DNA from: Monoraphidium neglectum
Taxonomy: Eukaryota > Chlorophyta > Chlorophyceae > Sphaeropleales > Selenastraceae
Direction: 5' to 3'
Assembly (NCBI RefSeq): GCF_000611645.1
Contig: NW_014012610.1
Coordinates: 1-17,621 of the forward strand
Length of the DNA stretch: 17,621 bases
Shown: positions 9,681 to 17,621 of the stretch, piece after piece
Layout: every line of letters starts with the position of its first letter
Position numbering within the stretch: position 1 is the stretch's first letter
Program-made: the position numbers and the translations under genes
The notes under the pieces: generated by a model
The model's database searches: none
Told to the model about the DNA's origin: nothing
What the model saw: the letters and a program-made list of their open reading frames with translations, nothing else

Positions 9681-11560
9681 TCACTTCACCCAGTCCTCCC
9701 TGAATGCATCCAAAGGCACGTAGCTGTTCGGCAGCGTCCACTCGATGCTCAGCCCGCGCCGCGCGTGCGACGCGGCCGGCTCCTCCAAACCGGCGCCCGA
9801 CCCAATGACCGCTTCGACGCGGGCGGCTAAGACCGCCCTGCGCAGGCAGCCGTGGCCTTCAAAGAGGGGGGCCGCGTCGCGCGGCGCGAGGGCGGGGCCG
9901 CGCACCGCCAGTTCCCGCAGGTGCGGCAGCCGTGCGAGGAGCGCAGACAGGGCGGGCTTCAGCCCCGCGGCCGTCCCCCAAGGCGCGTCAAGCCCTAAAG
10001 CACGCAGGCCCGTCAGGCTCGCGACCGCGCGCAGCGCATGCTCGAGCGCCTGCCCGGCCGCCGCCCCGCCCTCGTCATCGCCGCCGGCGCCCCGAAAAGC
10101 GAGCCGAGTATCGAGCACACGCAGCGCAGGCAGCGCCTGCACGAGCCGCGGGGCGTCGCGCGTGTCTAGTTCGCACGAGAGCTCCTGCAGGGCCGCCATG
10201 CTGGCCAGCGCCGCCCAGGTGCACTCGGGCCAGGGGGTGGCGCGTGCGGAGCGCCCAGCGGCGTGAATACGCAGGTGGGTAAGACGGGTCAGGCCTGACA
10301 GCTCTGAGAGGCCGTGGGCCCCGTTGTCGCCAATTAAGCGCGTGTCAAAGATGGTTCTGAGGACGAGATGCTGCACACAGGGCAGCAGCTGGCCGAGCAC
10401 GCCAGGCCGCTCGAAAATCCCCTGGCTACACGTCAGATGCGCCCGCACGACTGAGGGCAACACAGCCGCGCTCGCCCCCCACCCGCCCGTGACGTGCGCC
10501 ACGAGCAGTGTCAGCTGCGGCGCGGCGCGGGCGAGGGGTTCGCACGCGTGGCAGGGCAGCAGCGCCACGCGGAGCTCGCGCAGCCGCGGCCAGGGCGCGG
10601 CCCAGAGGCTCTCGGGCAGGGCGCAGCTGGCGCGGAGCGATGCGAGGCAATCGCGGGGCAGCGCCGCCCAGGCCGCCGCCTCGTCAGCGCCGTCGTCGCG
10701 GGAGAAGGGATGGGCTGCGATGGAGGGGGGTTGGCGTGCGTGCCCCTGTAATAACCTCTGCAAATGTCTCGGCGGTAATGTTGGGTGGTTCCAACTTCGG
10801 CAGGTGTACATGTCCTCACGCGCTCGATTTCACCAAACCCGGCCCATGCACGCACGGCGCAAGCACGTCCATGAGCAGTTGAGCACGCATGCACGCAAGC
10901 TTGTGCCCGCACGCGCGCGCGCACACACACACACACGAACACACACGCACGCGCGCACACACACACACCCCACACACACACGCTCGCGAGCACACACGCG
11001 CAATCGCAGCACGCGTAGACCTGGAACACCCATGCACTTGATTGATCGGTGCATCACATCAAAGCCAACAGCACACTACCAGCACTAGCAGCACCAGCAA
11101 TGGCAGCACCCTCACCTCCAGCAGCGCCCCGCCACCGGGTCGGCACCGCAATCTCAGTGGCATCCGGCACCAGCCGCAGCAGCGCCACCACCGCGGCCGC
11201 GCTGCCCTGCAGGAGCCGCAGGTCAAGGGCCGCCACCCTGGACAGGGTTGCCGCCGCCTCGCCGGCCCGCGGGCCGGCGGGCTGGAAGCAGGTGAGAAGC
11301 CGGCGGACTTCGAAATCGTAGAGAGCTGTCAGCCGCAGAGTCCGGATGTTTGGAAATCGAGAGAAGTCGGGGCGGCCGCGCTCGGCGCCGGCGTTGTCGG
11401 CAGTCAGGGCCATGATCAGGCCGCGGCCCAGGTGGGCGCGCGACGCGGTGTCGAACAAGCGGCAGGCCAGCCTCGCGCTGTGCAGGTCGGCGGGTGCCAG
11501 CCACCTCAGCACCTGGCCCGCCAGCTCGACGCAGACGTCATCCAGGCTGCTTCCTGCCAT
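9681..11560 (-). CDS. F-box / leucine-rich-repeat-like protein, two exons
   Basis: Exon 1 is 11560-11116 and exon 2 is 10714-9681. The donor GGAG|GTGAGG and acceptor TCGCAG|CC are both phase 1, giving 492 residues. Residues about 5-45 (LDDVCVELAGQVLRWLAPAD, then LHSARLACRLF) look like an F-box, which would bind SKP1 in an SCF ubiquitin ligase. The rest is Leu/Ala-rich with degenerate LRR spacing, for example FPNIRTLRLTAL, LTRLTHLRIHAAG, MAALQELSCEL, LTGLRALGLDAPW and LPHLRELAVRG, suggesting a substrate-binding solenoid. Such F-box/LRR proteins are numerous and fast-evolving in green algae, and the substrate cannot be guessed. The intron (401 bp) holds a CA/CG microsatellite. The continuous frame of exon 2 extends to 10811, but the stretch above 10714 is best read as intron because only the acceptor at 10715 fits the phase of exon 1. 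Confidence 0.75.
10911..10998 (+). repeat. Imperfect CA/CG dinucleotide tract in the F-box-gene intron
   Basis: Alternating purine-pyrimidine DNA made of CG and CA runs, with brief breaks (GAAC, CCCC, TCGCGAG). In the minus-strand transcript it reads as GU/GC. It accounts for much of the single intron of the F-box gene. Confidence 0.9.
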
Positions 11561-12246
11561 CCTGTCATCAAGGACATGGTAATCGCATCGACGGCGCCCA
11601 AGGGCGCGTCAGGGAGTGTCGATGAGAGGCTGCTGTGCGGCGCTGCAAGCGCTCCGTTGTTTTTGTGCCACGGCAAGGCTCCAACTTGCGCGCGGCAGCA
11701 GTGGCTCACCCCGTCTGCTCGGTCCCAAATCGTACCACAGAATGGCACTCAGGCGCTGAATATGGACGCGATTTTCCCGATATGGCTCGGAGGCTGATGG
11801 TAGATCGTTGACAATTTCACGGAGATCGTGACTCGTCACGGTATATGATGCCGTCTGCTGTGGCTTTCTCGGACCAGGAGATCGTCACGCGGATGGCGCG
11901 CGTGCCCCAAGTCCCATGCTGCGCAGCAGCAGTATGTTGGATGTGGGCTCCGGTAACGCACCGAGGTACCCACCAGCTCACCGAGGTACTGCGCCGGCGC
12001 ACATGGAAAGGTTGACTCTGAGTGCTCCGATTGAAATGTCGCCCTGCAATGCACACAGGCCAGACACAGTGCGCCGTATACGGAATCACTACAATGTCCT
12101 TTCAGTCGTCGCGCACTTCTCGATGGAACCAGGGTATCGACCAGCAGGTGCATGTTGACCAGGGCAGATGTGCTGCCCGTCATTGTTTGCATCCTCCCAT
12201 AGGCTTCCAGGAACGGGCAACATGACGTTGAATAGAGATTTACACG
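11561..12246. other. Spacer: F-box-gene promoter side and CtpA 3' side
   Basis: No exon could be supported. Both flanking genes are on the minus strand, so this holds the 5' flank of the F-box gene and the short 3' end of CtpA. The DNA is less GC-rich than the exons. I saw no repeat array or clear core-promoter motif. Confidence 0.55.
12240..12244 (-). terminator. CTPA: TGTAA polyadenylation signal two bases after the CtpA stop codon
   Basis: The minus strand reads TAG-CG-TGTAA: stop codon 12249-12247, two spacer bases, then the signal at 12244-12240. If it is used, cleavage would leave a 3' untranslated region of only about 15-30 bases. Confidence 0.65.
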
Positions 12247-12720
12247 CTATTTGAACAGCCGCGGCGCGACGTCCGATGCAAGCAGCCGGCACACCGCGCC
12301 CGCGTTTGGCGGCGGCAGCTTCCCCGCCTCGGGCTCCACCTCAGCGCTGTCCTCCAGGCCTATGTCAGGTGTGATGCCCACCTATTGCCAGAATGGGAGG
12401 GTGATGGGAGGGGGCGGACAGGCGAGGGTGTCAGGGCGCCCTAGGAGTGCAGCCAGGGTTGTGAGGGCTTGCAAGTCTAGGCAAGCCCGCCGACACTCTG
12501 GAGGCCGCCAGCTTCGCCAACGCCCCAACCTTGCAACTCTGATAGAAAAGACACCAGTCAACACGTGTGACCATACGTACTCAGTCTTCCTTCCCGCACG
12601 CACCGACGCATGCACGCGTGTACACATGCATGCACGCACGCAGGTGCACCTGGGCGCACGCATGCACGCCCGCGCGAGCGAGCGCACGCGCACACACACG
12701 CACACACACAGATGCGCAAA

Positions 12721-12771
<51 letters not shown>

Positions 12772-13433
12772 GCACGCACACACACGCACGCACGCACACA
12801 CATACACACGCATGCACGCGCGCGCCCTCCCTTGACATACACGCCCACACACGCACCTTGTTGATGTCTATGCCCAGGGGGGTCTGGTAGCGCGCCAGCG
12901 TGATGGCCAGCCCCGAGCCATCACTCAGGTCCACAATGGTCTGGATCAGCCCCTTGCCAAAGGTGGTGCCGCCCACGATGGTGGCGCGCTTGTTGTCCCG
13001 CAGCGCGCCCGCCAACACCTGAGCGAGGGGGGGGGGTTGTGAGGAGCGTGGACTGCGTGCAAAAAAGAGCAAGGCTGAGAGGACACGGGCGCAGCCGCAC
13101 ACACAAGACACTCATTCATTTCGTTGTGGAGCAACTTCTGCGGATACTAAATCATGTTGTGTGCTTGACAAAATGTTGAAATAGTCAGGGTGCAGTCATG
13201 ACTGATTGCAGGGATAGTAATGTGCGACAGCACCACACCTCGGCGGCGCTGCCGGTGCCCTTGTTGACCAGCACCGACAGCGGTGTCGACGCGTCGAGGG
13301 CGTTGCCGTCCGCTGAGTAGATGTCCCTTACGCCCTGGCTGTCGGCGATGAGGACGATCTCGCCGCGGTCCACCCACATCCGCGCCACCGCCACGCCTGC
13401 AAAGCGTGCGTGCGTGCGTGCGTGCATGCGTGC

Positions 13434-13492
<59 letters not shown>

Positions 13493-16327
13493 TGTGTGTG
13501 TGTGCGCGCGTGCACATGCGTGGGCGCACGCATGCGGCCGAACTATTGGTGCGTACGTGATTGTGCATGCACACATGGGTTTGTCAGTGCTGCTTTCGGG
13601 CTTCTGGGGCCCAAGCTTTGAGTTCCGCCCTGGTAGAGAGTCCACACGGCCCAGACGGCACCAAAAGCAGACACCCAGTCACGGCTGACGCAAGCGAAGG
13701 CGGGTTCAGGTGCGCGTGCAGGTAGCGGCCACCTGCTGCCGGACGCACCAGCGGGGAAGAGGCCGCCGCCGTTGCTGCGTATGTCCAGGACGTACGCGTC
13801 CACCCCCTGCTTCTTGAGGTCCTGGATGGCCGCCTGGGTGGCTCCGGCCGTGTTGCCGTTGAACGTGGCCATGCGGATGTACCCGACACGGCCGGGGGCG
13901 GAGGCGCCTGCGGGGAGGGTGGCGTACAGAGTTCGCCTGGCAGCGCTGGTGCTCTTGCTGCCGCTGGTGCTTGGGATAGTGGTGGTGCTGCTGGTGCGAG
14001 CCTGGTGCGGGCGCTGGTGCGGGTGCGGGCGCTTGTAGACATTGCCACATGGAGGTTGCCACTGCCATACACACACATGCTACCCAGGACGGTCAGCAGT
14101 GAGCGGTCGAGTGAGGGGTTGCGCCTGGTGTGCGTGCAGCCACACCCGCCCGCCGCACCTGGCGGCAGGGAGGCCGGGTTGACGCCGCTGCAGACCTCAT
14201 ACGCCACGGGCACAATGGTGACGCGCCGCCGCGCCACCGCCACGTCCCGCGACGGCCGCCCGCTGGAGCGGATGCGCAGGATGACCTGCAGGATTGCGTC
14301 ACAGCGACAGCCTCGTCCATGGGCCGCACATAGGGTTGGTGCATGAGGCGATGCCAGCAGACGAGGCCGGCACGCCCACAAACGCCACCACGAACCGGGC
14401 TCCCGTTGGTGTTCCTCCCCATCCAGGCCTCGTGCCTGCTCCCATGCCGACACCCCCTTTAAACTCCCTCCAAAGCCATGTCCGCTTCCACGGCGCTCAC
14501 CTCTGACCCCTCCTCCCCCTGCAGCAGGTCTGACACTTCGTACAGCGACAGCCCCTTGGTGGGCGTGCCCGCGATGGCCTCGATGACGTCACCGGCCCTG
14601 ATGCCTGCGCCCTCTGCAGGGCCGCCGGGCGCGGGCGTCACGACGGCCAGCTCGCTGCCGGCCTTCGAGTCCGTGAATGTCACCTCCACGCCCACACCCG
14701 TGACGGCGCCTTAACGGGGGTTGTCAGGGGTGAGGGGCTGAGACAGGGAGCGGTTGTGGCCAGGCTGGCGGCAGGTCGCAGGGAGGATCAAGGGTTGGGA
14801 CAACGCCGTGGCGCCGCCCGCAGGAGCACAGGGCGCCAGGCAGGATGTGGCGGGGTCCCAATGGTTTGCGTGCTCCCGGCGGAAAAGAGGCCCCTGCAGG
14901 CAGCGTCCAGCGCAGGCAAGTGTGAGCCCGCCGGCGCATGCGCACCGGCCGTGCCGCGCCGCAGCGCCGCGAGGCGCTCGGGCTCCAGCCACCGCATGAA
15001 GGGGTCATCAAGGGACGCAGCCAGGCGGCGGATGGCGTCGTGTGTCTGCTGGCGGTTGTTCATGGGCACCTTCTTGAGATAGTCCTCCTTTACCTGCGGG
15101 CGGCGGGAGGGGCGGTGTGCGCTGACACTGCGTGTGTGACAGCGACGAGGTAGGAAAGCAGTAATGGGGTCGAGTCGGTGTTGAGGCAACCACCAAGCGG
15201 GTGCTACAAGCAAGGGGATGGCCGAAAGGGGTTGTCGCTGGCTGCCGCTTCGCCCCGCTGCTTTGAATGATCTGTTCGTCCCTGCACTCGGCGGAAGTCT
15301 TGGCGCATGCGGCCCCTCGCCCCCCGAGCGGTGCGTCCCCGCCCACCCTGAACCAGCTCTGGCCGTTGAAGCCCTTGTCCACGTACGCCTTGTCGATGGT
15401 GCGCCACGCCTGGTGTGATATCAGGGTGGTGTCAACGCGAGCGTCGCAGGCTTGTAATCGACATATCGACGCCAAGGTTGTCAAACTCAGACGCCAGCGA
15501 AAACACACACCAGCGGCTGTGCCAGCGCGCTGCCACAGTCCGAAGCACTCAATGATAACAGGGCGCCATAGCACTCCCCCTTTTTCCCCCTTGTCCCCCG
15601 TTTCCCATCTGGACCCCTTTGACCCAGGCCTCTTTCATCCTGCCAGGCTCGAGGCTATTTTGCCATGCTGACACTTAAAAGCAGTGATGCGCGCGCACCT
15701 CAAGGAATAGCAGCTGCTCGGTTGTCACCGCCTGCGCGTCAGGCAGGCAGCTGCCGCCCACGAACGCCACCGCCAGCGCCGCCGCGGCCGCCCGCGCCAG
15801 GCCCTGCGGTTGCAACCGCCGCATTACTCAGATAGCTCGGCAGGCAGCAAGGGCTGTCGGCAGGCAGCAGTCAGACCTCAGCATCAACTCGTAACCCCCC
15901 CCCTTGTGCATTGCCGTGGGTCACGCATTGCGTGCGACTTCTCTGCCCACCTGCTTCAAGGCGCCCAACCATTCGGGTGCCGACGTCTGCTGGGCACCAG
16001 CATGCAAGGGCACATTGCTCTGCTGCGGCTTGCTCTCCTGCTGCTGCTGGTGCTGCTGCTGCTGGCGCTGCTGCTGCTGCTGCCGCTCCTGGCCTTGCTG
16101 GTGATGCTGCGACCGGGATGCGCCCGCCGCGATGCAGGTGCGCCTGCGAGCAGGGCGGCGCGCACCACAGGTTGATGGGGAGGGCGGCGGCAATGGGACC
16201 CTGGCCCGCGCGGCCAATGGGCTACGCTTGGGGGCACCATGTCGGCGTCCTACCTCCTAATTACTCGCTGGTTGTTTCTACAAGGCCGCGGTCCTGAGCT
16301 GCAATGCTGCTGAGGAGCGATTTTCAT
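12247..16327 (-). CDS. CTPA: Thylakoid-lumen C-terminal processing peptidase (CtpA, D1 protease), 11 exons
   Basis: Exons: 16327-16254, 16143-15951, 15803-15699, 15409-15347, 15093-14946, 14709-14501, 14285-14159, 13907-13749, 13396-13239, 13018-12857, 12381-12247; phases agree, 510 residues. CtpA removes the C-terminal extension of the PSII D1 precursor in the thylakoid lumen, allowing manganese-cluster assembly. Order: stroma-targeting peptide (MKIAPQQH...RRTCIAA), Gln-rich linker (about 36-66), lumen-targeting hydrophobic stretch ending LPDAQA (about 114), mature start [44 protein letters not shown] domain (about 195-275), [25 protein letters not shown], then the catalytic core. Ser409 (NKGTGSAAE) and Lys434 (TTFGKG) are 25 residues apart, as in the Scenedesmus enzyme (Ser372/Lys397). 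Predicted mature length is about 396 residues, near the family norm. The family motif TASASE is TGSAAE here, with the nucleophile kept. The first exon is the least certain, although its phase and transit-peptide character fit well. Confidence 0.92.
12600..12830 (+). repeat. CA-rich microsatellite complex in the last CtpA intron
   Basis: Alternating purine-pyrimidine DNA (CACG, GCGC, CACA runs) with about 21 uninterrupted CA units at 12725-12766. In the CtpA transcript (minus strand) this is a long (UG)n-type tract between the Lys exon and the last exon. Confidence 0.95.
13404..13515 (+). repeat. GCGT and (TG)n microsatellite in the CtpA intron before the Ser exon
   Basis: A GCGT tetranucleotide array from 13404 to about 13427 is followed by about 27 TG units (13435-13488), a single interruption, more TG, and a GCGCG end. 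In the CtpA transcript it reads as (CA)n, complementary to the (UG)n of the last intron. Confidence 0.95.
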
Positions 16328-16615
16328 GGTGCAGCGGTGCCCGTGCTTCGAAAATGTATGACCGTGGATACGAAGCTGCACTTAAGGTCTTCGCTCGTTG
16401 TTTGTTCATGTTGTGCTCACGTCAGCGATCGTTTTGACTTCGCTCAGGTTCTGTTCGAGACAAGCTATCGCTCGGTACAGAAAAGGGCAATGCAAGATCG
16501 TGTACAATTCTAATCGGTGTACAGATTAGACAGACTATTACAGATCACACCGTGCTGGGTTGATCTCAGCTCCCAGAAGGATCCCTGTATATACCGCGGA
16601 AGCCCTGACATTGTC
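16328..16615. promoter_or_regulatory. Divergent promoter region between CtpA and the acidic/basic protein
   Basis: There are 288 bases between the CtpA ATG at 16327 (minus) and the candidate ATG at 16616 (plus). The stretch is AT-richer than its flanks. A TATATA at 16588-16593 is the only clear TATA-like element. It is palindromic, so it could serve either side; it is only 23 bases before the plus-strand ATG, which suits CtpA better or implies a minimal leader for the other gene. Confidence 0.5.
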
Positions 16616-17621
16616 ATGTCCGGTAAGTTGTCTTGAGGTTCTGACGGTGCAGTGAGGCCCGTTGCGACCCACCGCAGCACCTGTTTGTGCTGCGTCGCGC
16701 ACAGCGCCTGAGCTGCCCTGCGCGTCGCGCAGACTCCGACGAGTGGAATGCGGGAGCAGAGGAGGAGGACGATGATGATGACGACGATGATTCGGACGCA
16801 TCCGTAGACTCCGACGACGCATCGGACAGCTCGGGCGCCAAGAAGCGGCGCCGCAAGCCCGCGCCGGCCGCGCCCCGATCCCGCGCCCCCTTGCGCGGCC
16901 GCGGCGCCGCGGCTGGGAGCGCGCGCAAGCCGGCACGGCCGCCAGCCAAGCGGCGACGCAAGAACGACGACAGCGACGAGAGCAGCGAGCAGTCGGACGA
17001 GGATGCTGCCTCTGACGACGACAGCGGTGGCTTCGCGCCCAAGCGGCGCCGCACGCCTGCGCCAAAGCGCAAGACGCCCGCAGGCAAGGCGCCGGCCGCC
17101 AAGCCACCCGCGGCGCGGCGCAGGGGCAGCGGCGGCGGCGCGCCGCGACGCCGAGCGGCGTATGAGGGTGACTCAGAGCTTGATGAATCTGAGCCGTCCA
17201 GCCTAGGCTCTGATTTTGAAGAGGACAGCGGCTCAGGCGGGGGCGGCCGGCGCGGCGGCGGCGGCGCCCCCGCAAAGCGCAGGGCTGCGCCCGCAAAGCA
17301 GCAGCGCAGGCCGGACGCCACGCCGGCCGCGGCGCCGGTGCAGCGGGCGGAGCTGCAGCAGCAGGGCGCGGTGGAGGCGGCGCGGGCGGCCGCGGCGCCG
17401 CCTAAAAAGGTGCGGCTGCGCCTCAAGCAGGGCGGCCGCGGGGTGCAGCCCAAGGCGGCACCCGGGGTCGACGCCGCAGCGTCGGCGCCGCTGCCAGCAG
17501 CGGCGCCAGTGCCTGTGTCACTACAGCAGCAGCAGCAGCAGCAGGCCGCGCCGCAAGAGGCGCCGACGCCGCAGCGGCGCCGCATGGTGTTGAGCGAGGA
17601 TGAGGACGACGACATTCCCCC
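16616..17621 (+). CDS. Disordered acidic/basic, probably nuclear protein (5' part only)
   Basis: Proposed exon 1 is only 16616-16622 (ATG TCC G) followed by a strong donor (GGTAAGT). Exon 2 starts at 16733 after CGCGCAG, in matching phase 1, and stays open to the window end. The protein would begin MSDSDEWNAGAEEEDDD and alternate Asp/Glu/Ser-rich blocks with Lys/Arg-rich blocks (KKRRRKP, AKRRRKN, PKRRRTPAPKRK), Ala/Pro linkers, a run of seven Gln near 17523-17543, and a last acidic block LSEDEDDDIPP. The KRRR blocks look like nuclear localisation signals or DNA-contacting patches, and the acid/Ser blocks like casein-kinase-2-type sites; such tails occur on chromatin remodellers, histone chaperones and elongation factors. 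No folded domain lies inside the window, so I name no family. Reality of exon 2 is likely; exon 1 is a reasonable guess. A 333-codon open frame on the opposite strand is a compositional shadow. Confidence 0.68.

Noticed and set aside
10715..10811. N-terminal extension of the second F-box-gene exon as a separate gene start
   Set aside because: The frame is open, but the acceptor TCGCAG at 10715 matches the phase of the F-box exon, and the upstream stretch runs into CA-repeat intron sequence.
12600..13515. CRISPR-like or telomere-like repeat arrays
   Set aside because: The repeats are simple CA/GT dinucleotide and GCGT arrays without spacers or a telomeric unit, and lie inside introns of a well-supported gene.
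15822..15824. ATG at 15824 as the CtpA start
   Set aside because: It would give only the lumen-targeting half of the transit peptide. The acceptor at 15804 joins in phase to an upstream exon and then to a transit-peptide-like first exon starting at 16327.
16614..17615. 333-residue open frame on the minus strand rich in Ser, Ala and Cys
   Set aside because: Antisense shadow of the acidic/basic gene caused by GC-biased codons; the plus frame has NLS-like blocks, acidic blocks and a phase-matched exon start.

Overview
This window is nuclear DNA from a GC-rich green alga, most likely a chlorophycean. Four observations support this. Genes are cut into many short exons by introns of about 110-475 bp with GTGCGC/GTGAGC-type donors. 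TGTAA, the usual green-algal poly(A) signal, lies just past two stop codons. Long CA/GT tracts sit in introns and spacers. The gene content pairs a photosystem II maturation protease with a ciliary protein. I see no bacterial operon, mobile element, CRISPR array, rRNA or tRNA. Exons were assembled by hand; in the internal genes every intron phase agrees, and the protein lengths fit the families.

Layout, left to right. (1) 17-1090, minus: 3'-incomplete gene for a single-pass membrane protein with a long Gln-rich stem and an unidentified alpha/beta domain. (2) 2166-6500, minus: 13 exons, 506 residues, MNS1/FAP127, a microtubule inner protein of motile cilia. (3) 6793-9176, plus, head to head with MNS1: six exons, about 464 residues, a nocturnin-type EEP phosphatase with its metal-binding residues intact. 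(4) 9681-11560, minus, convergent with nocturnin: two exons, 492 residues, an F-box/LRR-like protein. (5) 12247-16327, minus: 11 exons, 510 residues, the thylakoid-lumen C-terminal processing peptidase (CtpA), with a bipartite transit peptide, PDZ domain and Ser/Lys dyad. (6) 16616 to the window end, plus, head to head with CtpA: start of a disordered protein of alternating acidic and KRRR-type blocks, probably nuclear.

The genes do not form one pathway: they are neighbouring eukaryotic genes with two short divergent promoters (6501-6792 and 16328-16615) and one convergent spacer (9177-9680). I found no convincing new multi-gene system. The most interesting points are a (CA)n tract and a (UG)n tract in two CtpA introns that flank the two catalytic exons, a Gln-rich insert inside the CtpA transit peptide, a TGTAA almost touching the CtpA stop codon, and an unrecognised membrane protein at the left edge.
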